Shown here piece after piece: positions 29,464 to 37,894 of a stretch of DNA of 64,000 bases. Where the stretch lies: positions 930,001 through 994,000 of the forward strand of contig NZ_BLIN01000003.1 in assembly GCF_009811555.1 (NCBI RefSeq), given 5' to 3'. Under the pieces are notes generated by a model. The model did not search any database, was not told the origin of the DNA, and was given only the letters and a program-made list of their open reading frames with translations. A program made the position numbers and the translations under genes. This stretch comes from Streptomyces caniferus. GTDB lineage: Bacteria > Actinomycetota > Actinomycetes > Streptomycetales > Streptomycetaceae. Position 1 is the first letter of the stretch. The number at the start of each line of letters is the position of its first letter.

Positions 29464-29646
29464 GGAAGGCAGGGGCGTACGGGGTGCGGGCGTCCCTGCG
29501 CGGTGGCGCGGCGTGTCCTGGGGTGGTGGACGCGCCGCGCGCCACACGGCGGCGGGGCACCGCCGCGGGAGCCGGTGGGTGGACGGGAGGGAGGCGGGCC
29601 GGGGAAGCGGGCCGTCGGCCGCCGCGTCCCGGCCGGTCGTGGCTGC

Positions 29647-30138
29647 TCAGATGGCTCGGGCGAAGCGCTCCAGCGTCTCCCCCGGGCTCGGCCCGTCGAG
29701 TGCCTTGAAGATGCCCTGCGCACCCTCACCGTGCCGGTGCAGCTTGACGTGTGCCAGCTCCACCTTGGTGGTGTGGGCGTCGACGGCCGTGAAGTCGACC
29801 TCGATCTCGCTCGCCCGCTCGTCGTCCGGGATGGACTGCCAGTGCCCGTCGATGCGCCAGGTCATCACGAGACGGCGCGGCGGGTCCCACTCCAGGACGC
29901 GGCCCCAGGCGATCTCGTTGCCGTCCACGTCCCACTCGTAGTAGCGGCCGCCGACGCCGGGTTCGAAGGCGAGGCCGGCGCGTTCCTTCTTGACGAGGAT
30001 GTGCGACGGCGGCCACCAGTCCGCGGGACGCTCGGTGAACACCTTGAAGCAGTGCTCGGGTGTGGCCGCGACCGTCACCGACTTGCGTACGTCCGGGATC
30101 GTCTGCGGCGGTGTCGGTGCCTGTGTCTGCTCGGGCAC
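29647..30138 (-). CDS. SRPBCC-domain protein (AHSA1-like)
   Basis: 163 residues with the START-like pattern VTVAATPEHCFKVFTE...WWPPSH and TWRIDGHWQ...SEIEVDF. This matches the activator-of-Hsp90-homology/SRPBCC group rather than the di-domain polyketide aromatases. A hydrophobic ligand cavity is expected. GTG 30138 follows GAAGGAGGAG. It is divergent from the ActIII-type ketoreductase gene. A cyclase or ligand-binding role in the aromatic polyketide pathway is possible, but this subgroup also occurs widely outside such clusters. Confidence 0.75.
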   Translation of the reverse strand: MPEQTQAPTPPQTIPDVRKSVTVAATPEHCFKVFTERPADWWPPSHILVKKERAGLAFEPGVGGRYYEWDVDGNEIAWGRVLEWDPPRRLVMTWRIDGHWQSIPDDERASEIEVDFTAVDAHTTKVELAHVKLHRHGEGAQGIFKALDGPSPGETLERFARAI

Positions 30139-30350
30139 GGCTCCTCCTTCGTGCTTCGTGTCCTTCGTGGCTGGGCGCACCGGCACGCTGACCGGCCGGC
30201 CTCGACACCGCGTCGAGTCCCGCTCGACCCGCCGCCCGGCGCCTCCCGTTGGGCCCTCGGCCGCCCGCCGCGCTCCAGAGGCGGTCGAGAAGCGCGCAAG
30301 GCCGCGCCGCCACCGTCGGCAGTCCGCGGCCACGACAACGGGAGAGCACC

Positions 30351-31136
30351 ATGACTGACGCACCACGACGAGTCGCCTTCGTCACCGGCGCCACCAGCGG
30401 GATCGGCCTGGCCGTCACCGAGCTGCTGGCCCGTCGGGGCAGTGCCGTGTTCGGCGTGTCCCGTGGCGAGGAGAACGTGCGCAGCACCGTCAAGCGGCTG
30501 CGCGCCGAGGGTCTGGAGGTCTCCGGGACCACCTGCGACGTCTCCTCGGCGGAGCAGATCCGCGCGGCGGTCGGGCAGGCCGTCGACACCTACGGACGCA
30601 TCGACATCCTCGTGAACAACGCGGGCCGCAACGGCGGCGGCGAGACCGCGAAGATCGACGACGCGACCTGGCTCGATGTCATCGACACCAACCTCAACAG
30701 CGTGTTCCGGGTCACCCGCGAGGTGCTGACCACCGGCCGGATGCAGGACGGGACCTGGGGCCGCATCGTCAGCATCGCGTCCACGGGCGGCAAACAGGGT
30801 GTGGTGCTGGCGGCGCCGTACTCGGCCTCGAAGCACGGCGTGGTCGGCTTCAGCAAGGCCGTGGGCCTGGAGCTGGCCAAGACCGGCATCACCGTCAACG
30901 CGGTCTGCCCCGGTTTCGTCGAGACGCCGATGGCACAGCGCGTCCGCCAGGGCCACGCCGAGTACTTCGGCATCTCGGAACGGGACGTCCAGGACAGGTT
31001 CGAGGCCAGGATCCCGACCGGCCGCTATGTCACCCCCGAGGAAGTGGCCGGCCTGGTGGGCTACTTGACCACCGACGCCGCCGCCTCGGTCACCGCGCAG
31101 GCGCTCAACGTCTGCGGCGGACTCGGCAATTACTGA
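30351..31136 (+). CDS. Aromatic polyketide ketoreductase (ActIII type)
   Basis: 261-residue SDR: VTGATSGIGLAV cofactor loop, NNAGRNGGG at about 90, STGGKQGVVLAAPYSASK with Ser, Tyr and Lys at about 145-162, VCPGFVETPMA, and the end VTAQALNVCGGLGNY. The PG-G-G patch and the NVCGGLGNY C-terminus are hallmarks of the type II polyketide C9 ketoreductases. This is the clearest evidence in the window that the cluster makes an aromatic polyketide. It heads a plus-strand operon with the flavin reductase and MBL-fold genes. Confidence 0.9.
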   Translation: MTDAPRRVAFVTGATSGIGLAVTELLARRGSAVFGVSRGEENVRSTVKRLRAEGLEVSGTTCDVSSAEQIRAAVGQAVDTYGRIDILVNNAGRNGGGETAKIDDATWLDVIDTNLNSVFRVTREVLTTGRMQDGTWGRIVSIASTGGKQGVVLAAPYSASKHGVVGFSKAVGLELAKTGITVNAVCPGFVETPMAQRVRQGHAEYFGISERDVQDRFEARIPTGRYVTPEEVAGLVGYLTTDAAASVTAQALNVCGGLGNY

Positions 31137-31177
31137 TCCGGCACCCCGCCGCGGACGACAGAGACGGAGCCCCACCG

Positions 31178-31711
31178 ATGACCGACCCCGGAACCACCCT
31201 GCTGGACACTCCCGACACCGCCACGTTCCGGGCGGCCATGGGAGCCTTCCCGACCGGCGTCACCCTGCTGACCCAGGGCAGCGGCGACGGGACGATCGTG
31301 ATGACGCTCAACAGCCTCGCCTCGGTCTCCCTCGACCCGCTGCTGATCCTGGTGTCCGTGAAGAAGGACGGCCGGATGCGGCCGAGGATCCGGCGCGGCG
31401 GCGGCTACGCCGTCAACGTGCTCGGCGAGCAGCACCGCGACCTGTCCTCGGAGTTCGCCCGGCCGGACCGTCCGGAGGGGCAGCGGGCGATGACCCGCAT
31501 CGGCGCGGTCGAGGGCACCACCGGCAACGCCGTCGTCCCGTCCGCCGTGGCCGCCTTCGAATGCCGGCTGGAGACGGAGTACGAGGCCGGCGACCACGTC
31601 CTGCTGATCGGCCGGGTGGTGGCCGTGCACCGCGCGCCCGACGCGGCCCGGCCGCTGGTCTTCCACCAGGGCCGCTACACCCGGCTGTCCGCCACCGGGG
31701 AGACCGCGTGA
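31178..31711 (+). CDS. Flavin reductase (ActVB/HpaC family)
   Basis: 177 residues. The split-barrel flavin-binding domain shows FRAAMGAFPTGVTLLT, TLNSLASVSLDPLLILVSV, and GGYAVNVLGEQHRDLSS. It reduces FMN with NAD(P)H and passes it to a monooxygenase; the ActVA5-like hydroxylase at 28161 is the obvious partner. The stop overlaps the GTG start of the next gene (GTGA), so the two are co-translated. Confidence 0.88.
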   Translation: MTDPGTTLLDTPDTATFRAAMGAFPTGVTLLTQGSGDGTIVMTLNSLASVSLDPLLILVSVKKDGRMRPRIRRGGGYAVNVLGEQHRDLSSEFARPDRPEGQRAMTRIGAVEGTTGNAVVPSAVAAFECRLETEYEAGDHVLLIGRVVAVHRAPDAARPLVFHQGRYTRLSATGETA

Positions 31712-32667
31712 ACACCCCCACCGCCGCGGTCGGCTCCGCCGCGGCCCGCACCCCGCGCCCGTCGGCCGGGGCGCCCGCCCTGCGGGAGCTGGCCGACGGC
31801 GTCTTCGTCTACGAACAGCCCGACGGCGGCTGGTGTCTGAACAACGCCGGAGTGATTACAGGAGGCGGCCGGTGCGTCCTGGTCGACACGGTGGCGACCC
31901 GCGCCAGGGCCGAGCGGCTGCGCGACGAGGTGGCGCGCGTGGCGCCCGGCGGCCCGGACACCGTGGTCAACACCCACTTCCATGGCGATCATGTCTTCGG
32001 CAACTCCCTCTTCACCCCCCGCGCCACCGTCATCGCCCATGAGGGGACCCGCAGTGACATGGCCGAGTCGGGGCTCGGCCTGTGCCGGCTGTGGCCGGAC
32101 GTCGACTGGGGCGAGGTCGCCCTCGCCCTTCCCGACCTGACGTTCACCGAGCGGCTGACGCTGCGCGCCGGTGAACTGCGCATCGAACTGCTCCACGTCG
32201 GCCCGGCCCACACCGCGAACGACGTGGTCGTCTGGGTGCCCGAACACCGGGTGCTGTTCACCGGGGACGTGGTGTGGTCGCAGGTGACGCCCTATGTCCT
32301 GATGGGCTCGGTCTCCGGTTCCCTGCGCGCGCTGGAGCGGCTGCGCGCCCTGGGGCCGCGGACCGTCGTCCCCGGCCACGGCCCGGTCGGCGGTCCCGAG
32401 GTGCTGGACGCCACGGAGGACTATCTGCGCTGGCTGGCCCGGTCGGCGCGGGACGGCCTGCGGGCCGGGCGCACCCCGCTGGAAACCGCCCGCGCCACCG
32501 ACCTGGGCCGCTTCGCCGGACTGGTGGACCCCGAGCGGCTGGTCGGCAACCTGCACCGCGCCCACGCGGAGGCGACGGGTCTGGCGCCCGGCGCCCGTAT
32601 CGACGTCGCGGCCTCCTGCCAGGAGATGGTCGCCTACCTCGGGCACCTCCCGGCCTGCCACGCCTGA
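31708..32667 (+). CDS. Metallo-beta-lactamase-fold hydrolase
   Basis: 319-residue MBL-fold protein with the HFHGDH metal motif at about 90, a second His in GPAHTANDVVV near 170, FTGDVVW at about 188, and VVPGHGPVGG near 225. The set is complete for a dinuclear zinc or iron site. Such proteins recur in aromatic polyketide clusters, where thioesterase-like release, lactone hydrolysis or oxidative roles have been proposed. GTG 31708 overlaps the flavin reductase stop. Confidence 0.82.
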   Translation: MNTPTAAVGSAAARTPRPSAGAPALRELADGVFVYEQPDGGWCLNNAGVITGGGRCVLVDTVATRARAERLRDEVARVAPGGPDTVVNTHFHGDHVFGNSLFTPRATVIAHEGTRSDMAESGLGLCRLWPDVDWGEVALALPDLTFTERLTLRAGELRIELLHVGPAHTANDVVVWVPEHRVLFTGDVVWSQVTPYVLMGSVSGSLRALERLRALGPRTVVPGHGPVGGPEVLDATEDYLRWLARSARDGLRAGRTPLETARATDLGRFAGLVDPERLVGNLHRAHAEATGLAPGARIDVAASCQEMVAYLGHLPACHA

Positions 32668-32708
32668 GGACCGCTCCCGCAGCGAGCGGGCCGCCCGCGG
32701 ACCACGCG

Positions 32709-32740
32709 TGAGGGCGGTGGGAGATCTCCCACCGCCCTCA
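32709..32740. terminator. Perfect 32-nt palindrome, bidirectional terminator
   Basis: A continuous palindrome with two 16-nt arms and no separate loop lies between the converging MBL and SnoaL genes. It would fold as a very stable hairpin on either strand. Confidence 0.75.
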
Positions 32741-32813
32741 TCGCCCGCGCACCGCCGGACCGCGCCTCGGTGCCTGCCGTGCCGGCGCCCGCGTGGTACC
32801 CGGAGGCGTGCCG

Positions 32814-33263
32814 TCAGACGGCGGCCGGGGCATCGCGGTGGATCACCCGCGACCGCGTCAGCAACTGTCCCTCCCGCCGCACCAGCACATCCTCGACCGT
32901 GAAGGTCGGTTCGAAGGTGACGACGCCCGCCCGGTCGGTCCGGGTGACCAGGGAGTAGTACGACACCCTCAGCTCCTCGCCCGGTTCGTCGGCGGGCTCG
33001 ATCAGCACGTGGTCGAACCAGTGCCGTACAGCGATGTCGCGGTAGCGGGGCAGCGCCGCGCGCATCCCGGCGACCATGGCCTCCCGGCCCTTCGCCACCT
33101 CGCCGTTGGCGTGCAGCACTTCACCGTCCTCGGTGAAGGTCTCGGCGAAGCCCTCGATGTCCAGGGCGTCCACGCGGCGCATCTGGCGCGCGTAGAAGGT
33201 CCGCACCTCGGCGTAGAGGTCCCCGGTGACCTGACGTTCCGTTGTCCGTACCACCTGCGACAC
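32814..33263 (-). CDS. SnoaL-like (NTF2 fold) protein
   Basis: 149 residues: an N-terminal helix FYARQMRRVDALDIEGFAETFTEDGEV, HANGEVAKGREAMVAGM, then strands VRHWFDHVLIEP and SYYSLVTR, the cone-shaped NTF2/SnoaL_4 fold. Members act as polyketide cyclases, hydroxylase subunits or dehydratases. GTG 33263 follows GCGGAGGGAG. It is the rightmost gene with a plausible link to the polyketide cluster and is divergent from the Lrp gene. Confidence 0.72.
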   Translation of the reverse strand: MSQVVRTTERQVTGDLYAEVRTFYARQMRRVDALDIEGFAETFTEDGEVLHANGEVAKGREAMVAGMRAALPRYRDIAVRHWFDHVLIEPADEPGEELRVSYYSLVTRTDRAGVVTFEPTFTVEDVLVRREGQLLTRSRVIHRDAPAAV

Positions 33264-33450
33264 GGCTGCTCCCTCCGCTGAACGCCGGCCGCCACGGACG
33301 GCGACCGGGCCGCGGCCCACTCTTCCGCCCGGGACTGCAGTACCTCTCCAGCGCCGCTGGAGCTCGGCGGCCGGCGACGGCGGGAAGCCGGGAGGACGGA
33401 GGCAGTGGGTTCGGGAGCGGCGCGGAGTGCGGCCGGTCCGGGAGGGCAGA

Positions 33451-33491
33451 TGGCTCACCCGATTCCACCTTCACTGAGCCATTGGTACAGT
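33451..33491. promoter_or_regulatory. Inverted repeats upstream of lrp-type gene
   Basis: TGGCTCA (33451-33457) pairs with TGAGCCA (33475-33481), and ACTG...CAGT (33473-33491) overlaps it, 49 bp before the Lrp/AsnC start. The layout fits autoregulation by an Lrp-type protein, perhaps also affecting the divergent SnoaL gene. The call rests on symmetry alone. Confidence 0.4.
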
Positions 33492-33539
33492 CACCACTCC
33501 CCAGGAAGCCCGTCGTCCCCGTGAGGAGGCCGTAGCACC

Positions 33540-34016
33540 ATGGCCGTGGATGCCCTCGATGCCAAGATCCTCCGGCTGCTGCTGGAGCAGCCGCGCACCA
33601 GTGTGCGGGAGTACGCGCGCCTCCTCGGTGTCGCCCGGGGAACCGTGCAGGCGCGCCTCGACCGCCTCGAACGGGACGGCGTGATCACCGCCTACAGCCC
33701 CCGGCTGTCCCCCGCCGCGCTCGGCCACCCCGTGCTCGCCTTCGTGCACATCGAGGTCACCCAGGGCCATCTGGAGGAGGTGGCCGACGCCCTGGCAGAG
33801 GTCCCGCAGATCATCGAGGCGTTCTCGACGACCGGTGGCGGGGACCTGCTGACCCGGGTGGTGGCACGGGACGCGGAGCATCTGGAGGATGTGATCCAGC
33901 GGCTGATCAGCCTGCCGGGCGTGGTCCGCACCCGTACGGAGGTGGCGTTGCGCGAGCGGGTGCCGCACCGGATGCTGCCGTTGGTCGAGGCGGTGGGCAG
34001 CGCCGGGTCGCGCTGA
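33540..34016 (+). CDS. Lrp/AsnC-family transcriptional regulator
   Basis: 158 residues. N-terminal HTH (DALDAKILRLLLEQPRTSVREYARLLGVARGTVQARLDRLERDGVI; quoted here only as its parts DALDAKIL and RTSVREYA) is followed by a RAM ligand-binding domain with VEDVIQ-like helix and LPGVVRTRTEV strand. The first residues match the Lrp start, supporting ATG 33540. It likely senses an amino acid or related effector. It marks the end of the polyketide region and is followed after 26 bp by a HAD gene. Confidence 0.88.
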   Translation: MAVDALDAKILRLLLEQPRTSVREYARLLGVARGTVQARLDRLERDGVITAYSPRLSPAALGHPVLAFVHIEVTQGHLEEVADALAEVPQIIEAFSTTGGGDLLTRVVARDAEHLEDVIQRLISLPGVVRTRTEVALRERVPHRMLPLVEAVGSAGSR

Positions 34017-34042
34017 GCCGGCCGCTTGGCATGCTGGGGGAC

Positions 34043-34765
34043 ATGAGCACCTCCGCCGCCTCCAGGGTCACGTCCGCCCCACCCGCTCCGGTGATCTTCG
34101 ACCTCGACGGCACGCTGGTGGACAGCGAGCCGAACTACTACGAGGCGGGGCGCCGGCTGCTGGCCGGGTACGGCGTGCCGGACTTCAGCTGGGAGCACCA
34201 CGCCCGCTTCATCGGCATCGGCACCCGCGAGACGCTGGAGATCCTCAGCCGGGAGTTCGGCATCGACGCGCCGCTCGAGGAGCTGCTGGCCGGCAAGAAC
34301 CGCACCTATCTGGAGCTGGCGCGGGCGCACACCGAGGTCTTCCCCGAGATGCGCACGTTCGTGGAGCGGCTGGCGGCGGCCGGGCATCCGATGGCCGTGG
34401 CGTCCGGTTCGTCGCGGGCCGCGATCGAGGCGGTGCTGTCCGGTACGGGGCTCGATGCGCTGCTGACCACCGTGGTGTCCGCGGAGGAGGTGGCGCACGG
34501 CAAGCCCGAGCCGGATGTGTTCCTGGAGGCGGCACACCGGCTGGGTGTCGAACCCGTCCGCTGTGTGGTGCTGGAGGACGCGGCGCCCGGTGCGCTCGCG
34601 GCACACCGGGCGGGAATGCGGTGCATCGCCGTTCCGTATGTGACCGCGACCGCCGACGACCCGGCTTTCGCGAGCGCCGGGCTGCTGTTCAAGGGCGGTC
34701 AGGGGGAATTCACGGCGCGGGCCGCATACGACTGGCTCGGGCAGCCGGCCGGTTCTTCCCCCTGA
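34043..34765 (+). CDS. HAD-superfamily hydrolase (beta-phosphoglucomutase-like)
   Basis: 240 residues: IFDLDGTLVDSE motif I at about 18, VASGSSR motif II near 118, Lys in HGKPEPDVF (motif III), and LEDAAPGALAAHRAGM motif IV. The helical C1 cap lies between motifs I and II. Such enzymes dephosphorylate sugar phosphates or isomerise hexose phosphates. ATG 34043 is chosen over 34031 because GGGGGA lies just upstream. The substrate is not known. Confidence 0.85.
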   Translation: MSTSAASRVTSAPPAPVIFDLDGTLVDSEPNYYEAGRRLLAGYGVPDFSWEHHARFIGIGTRETLEILSREFGIDAPLEELLAGKNRTYLELARAHTEVFPEMRTFVERLAAAGHPMAVASGSSRAAIEAVLSGTGLDALLTTVVSAEEVAHGKPEPDVFLEAAHRLGVEPVRCVVLEDAAPGALAAHRAGMRCIAVPYVTATADDPAFASAGLLFKGGQGEFTARAAYDWLGQPAGSSP

Positions 34766-34774
34766 CCGGGGCGG

Positions 34775-35854
34775 TCACTCCAGGTCGAGGGACTTGCATT
34801 CGGCGGCGAGACCGGCGCACAGCAGATCGATCCGGACGGCGCCGTCGCGGACGACGGTGTCCTTCATATTCTTCGGGGTGACGATCTGCGCCTTGAACAG
34901 CTGGGCCGGGATACCGGACTTGCTCTTGTTGTCGGCGGTGGCCGACGTGAGGGGCTTGATGCTCTTGCCCCGCAGCAGACGGAAGGCGATTTCCGCGGCG
35001 GTTTCGGCCTCCGGCCGGACTTCCTTGTAAATGGTGAAGGACTGGGTCCCGGCGACCAGCCGCTGCAGCGCGGGGAGTTCGGCGTCCTGGCCACCGACCG
35101 GCACATTCTTGATACCGGCCGACTTGAGTGCCGCGGCGATACCGCTCGCCATCCCGTCGTTGGCCGAGTAGACGGCGTCGAATCCCTCCGGGCCATGGGC
35201 GTCGATGAAGTCGCCCATCTCCTTCTTGGCCGCCGCCGCGGACCAGTCGGGGATGTCCTTCTCGAAGACGACCTTACGGACCTTGCCGTCGAGGACCTCG
35301 TGCGCGCCCTTCTTGTAGGACGGCGCATTCGGGTCGGTCGGCGAGCCGTTCATCATGACGACGTCGGACGTGGCCGCCTGGGAACCGAGGGCCGCGAGAA
35401 TGCCCTTCCCCTGGAGGCGGCCGATCTTCTCGTTGTCGTACGAGACATAGGCCGCGACATCGCCCTCGGCGAGCCGGTCGTACGCCACGACCTTGACGCC
35501 CTTCTTGGCGGCCGAGTCCACCCAGCTCTTGGCTGCCTGGGCGTCGACCGGGTCCAGGATGATGACCTTGACGCCCTTCTTCACGAGGGCCTCGAACTGG
35601 CTCTTCTGGGCGTCGACCTGCTGCTCGGCATTGTGGTAGTCGACTTTGCATTCGAGGCAGAGGGAAGCAATGCGCGACGAAATGATGCGACGGTCGAACT
35701 TCTCGTACCGGGCCGCTTTGCTCTCCGGCAGCAGCAACCCGATGGAGTCCTTGCCGGCACCGGTGTCCTGGTGATCGTTCCCGCACGCCGCCAAGGGCGC
35801 TGCAAGCGATATCGCCATTGCGCCGGTGAGGGCACGCCGCATTATTGCATTCAT
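34775..35854 (-). CDS. Sugar ABC transporter substrate-binding lipoprotein (XylF-like), orphan
   Basis: 359 residues with a lipoprotein signal peptide (basic start, hydrophobic run, lipobox LAAC at about 21-24) and a periplasmic-binding-protein type 1 domain: IGLLLPESKAARYEKFD, VIILDPVDAQAA, AVYSANDGMASGIAAAL, VPVGGQDAE. It binds a pentose or hexose outside the membrane. GGAGG lies 8 nt before ATG 35854. No permease or ATPase gene adjoins it, so it must serve a remote transporter or act as a sensor. Confidence 0.86.
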   Translation of the reverse strand: MNAIMRRALTGAMAISLAAPLAACGNDHQDTGAGKDSIGLLLPESKAARYEKFDRRIISSRIASLCLECKVDYHNAEQQVDAQKSQFEALVKKGVKVIILDPVDAQAAKSWVDSAAKKGVKVVAYDRLAEGDVAAYVSYDNEKIGRLQGKGILAALGSQAATSDVVMMNGSPTDPNAPSYKKGAHEVLDGKVRKVVFEKDIPDWSAAAAKKEMGDFIDAHGPEGFDAVYSANDGMASGIAAALKSAGIKNVPVGGQDAELPALQRLVAGTQSFTIYKEVRPEAETAAEIAFRLLRGKSIKPLTSATADNKSKSGIPAQLFKAQIVTPKNMKDTVVRDGAVRIDLLCAGLAAECKSLDLE

Positions 35855-36412
35855 TCCCGGTACCTCCAAAGGGGCCTCCTGACCGGCCCAGAACGGCTGA
35901 AGTGAACGTCATCTTCGGCCCTACCGTCAAGAAACGAAGCAACAACGATATGGAAGTGTACTGTGATTTGACTCTCCGAAGCCCCGTCACTCGACAGGCG
36001 TTCCGGACGGTATCGAAACGGTCAATTCATTCCGGAACACGCCGTATCGCTCCGACTCCCGTCCGTCACCTCGGCCGCCTGAAGTGGGCGGAAGCCCGGC
36101 CCCACACCGCCACACAGGGGTCCAACCAGGCATTATGCGTGCGGAGTTGAGCGACCGCACGACTCCGTGGACTCATTCGCGAGCACGGTGGCTCTTTTCG
36201 TCGCACCCATCGGGCCGCAAGGGCCGAGAGGAATAGGTGCTGCCCACAGCTTTTCCGCGGCGTCGTCGCGCCGGGCGGCAAGTGGTCAAGACCAATTCGG
36301 GTCGAGCCGGCGACGTCCGGACGACGGCGGCCGCCCCGACCATTCCACTCCCCCGCCGAATTGGGCGACCGTAAATGGGGAACCCCTGGGAATGTCTTTA
36401 GATTGATTTTTT
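35855..36412. other. Non-coding stretch upstream of the binding-protein gene
   Basis: About 560 bp, less GC-rich than its surroundings, with no frame that looks coding. One inverted repeat, GTTCCGGA (36001-36008) with TCCGGAAC (36032-36039), could be an operator. The binding-protein promoter must lie here, but I cannot place it. Confidence 0.5.
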
Positions 36413-36447
36413 CCGCCCGGGCCCTCTTCGCAAGAGAATCCGGGCGG
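36413..36447 (-). terminator. Hairpin downstream of SDR gene
   Basis: CCGCCCGG (36413-36420) pairs with CCGGGCGG (36440-36447), with an inner CTCTT/AAGAG stem, 30 bp past the stop of the minus-strand SDR gene. Confidence 0.55.
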
Positions 36448-36477
36448 CGTCGACCCCCTGACCCGTCCGCGCCGGGA

Positions 36478-37317
36478 TCAGCCCACCCAGTTACCCGTGA
36501 GGCCGAGCACCGCCGAACCGTCCAGGTCGGCGAGCTTGGTACCGGTGAAGCCGCGCGCCCAGTCCGACGTCTGGATACGGAACGCGGGCCGGTCCGCGGT
36601 GAGCGCCTCCAGCACGGCCTCGGCGGCCTCGGCCGGGGTCTGCGCGCCGTCGAGGAACTGCCCGACGGTGCGGTCCAGATAGGCCTGCAGCGCGTCGGCG
36701 TAGGGGCCCGCGGCGGCGACCTCGCCCGCCAGGTCGAGCCCGATGTTGTTGACGAACTCGGTCGCCACGGCGCCGGGCTCGACGACGGAGACCGCCACCC
36801 CGAGCCGCGCCGCCACCGGCGCCAGGCTCTCCATGTAGCCCTCGACGGCGAACTTGGCCGCGCAGTAGGCCTCGTTGAAGGGCTGGCCGATGACCCCGCC
36901 GACGCTGGTGACGGTGATCAGGCGGCCACCGGAGGCACGCAGGTGCGGCAGTGCCGCCTTCGAGACATGAAGCACCCCGAAGAAGTTGACCTCCATCACC
37001 GTGCGCACCTCGGCGACGCTCTCGTTCTCCAGCGTGCCGAGGTGCCCGGCCCCCGCGTTGTTGATCACGGCGTCGAGGCGGCCGTGATCCGCGATCACCC
37101 CGTCGATCGCGGCGGCGACGGAGGCCTCGTCGGTGACATCGAGCTGCCGCACGTCGAGCTCCACCCCCGCTTCGGCGGCCGCCCCGCGCAGAGCGTCGGC
37201 GCGGCCGGTGTCGCGCAGCGTGGCCACGACCCGCCAGCCCGCCCGGGCCGCGGCGACGGCGGCGGCCAGGCCGATGCCGGAGGACGTGCCGGTGATCAGA
37301 ACAACCTTGGAAGACAT
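36478..37317 (-). CDS. Short-chain dehydrogenase, MarR-linked
   Basis: 279 residues: TGTSSGIGLA loop at residue 9, NNAG near 87, the catalytic Ser in VTSVGG, and YCAAK near 150 (second Tyr/Lys). C-terminal EPGAVATEFVNN is typical of oxidoreductases acting on small ketones or aldehydes. It is divergent from a marR gene with two palindromes between them, so it is probably the repressed target. Substrate unknown. Confidence 0.84.
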   Translation of the reverse strand: MSSKVVLITGTSSGIGLAAAVAAARAGWRVVATLRDTGRADALRGAAAEAGVELDVRQLDVTDEASVAAAIDGVIADHGRLDAVINNAGAGHLGTLENESVAEVRTVMEVNFFGVLHVSKAALPHLRASGGRLITVTSVGGVIGQPFNEAYCAAKFAVEGYMESLAPVAARLGVAVSVVEPGAVATEFVNNIGLDLAGEVAAAGPYADALQAYLDRTVGQFLDGAQTPAEAAEAVLEALTADRPAFRIQTSDWARGFTGTKLADLDGSAVLGLTGNWVG

Positions 37318-37354
37318 GGCGAACCTTTCGACCCCGTGTGACGGAGCAATTTAA

Positions 37355-37391
37355 GTGCGTGTACACACACCATAGACATTATGTGCGCACA
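37355..37391. promoter_or_regulatory. Pair of MarR-type operators
   Basis: Two similar palindromes lie in the 97-bp SDR-marR gap: a 16-bp repeat centred at 37362/37363 with one mismatch (core GTGTACAC), and TGTGCGCACA at 37382-37391. Their spacing and shared GTG/CAC arms suggest two MarR dimers that repress both genes. Confidence 0.62.
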
Positions 37392-37414
37392 CACGCAACC
37401 GGTAGCCTTGCGGC

Positions 37415-37876
37415 ATGGCGAAAAGGAAGCTCACCCAGACCGAGATGCCCGTGGCCGACCACGCCTTCTACGGGCTGGTCTGGGCCGGAGCCGTCCTCAC
37501 CGAACGCGTGGACCGCGCCCTGACCAAGGCCCACGACCTGCCCGTCTCCTGGTTCGAGGTGATGCTCTGGCTCGCCTCCAGCGCGGACCCGGTCCCCGCC
37601 TCCGTGCTCGGCAACAGCACCATGCTCAGCCGCAGCCAGGTCTCCCGTGTGGTCGACGCGCTGCAGACCCGCGGGCTGGTCACCCGCACGCCCTCCGCAC
37701 GCGACGCACGCTCCGTGGAGGTGTCCCTCACCCCGGAGGGCCGCCGGGTCTTCGAGGAGGCCGATGCCACCCGTCGCTCCTGCCTGGCCCCGGTGTTCAC
37801 CGATCTCCTCGACGAGGAGGACCTCGCGGCGCTGAGCACGGTGTGGCGGAAGCTGAAGGCCGACAAGGACGCCTGA
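37415..37876 (+). CDS. MarR-family transcriptional regulator
   Basis: 153 residues. The winged helix includes VLGNSTMLSRSQVSRVVDALQTRGLVTR followed by the wing SARDARSVEVSLTPEG; flanking helices form the dimer interface. No strong ribosome site is visible before ATG 37415, so the message may be short-leadered. It probably represses itself and the divergent SDR gene through the two palindromes in between. Confidence 0.87.
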   Translation: MAKRKLTQTEMPVADHAFYGLVWAGAVLTERVDRALTKAHDLPVSWFEVMLWLASSADPVPASVLGNSTMLSRSQVSRVVDALQTRGLVTRTPSARDARSVEVSLTPEGRRVFEEADATRRSCLAPVFTDLLDEEDLAALSTVWRKLKADKDA

Positions 37877-37894
37877 GAACGGGCCGCCCGCGCC

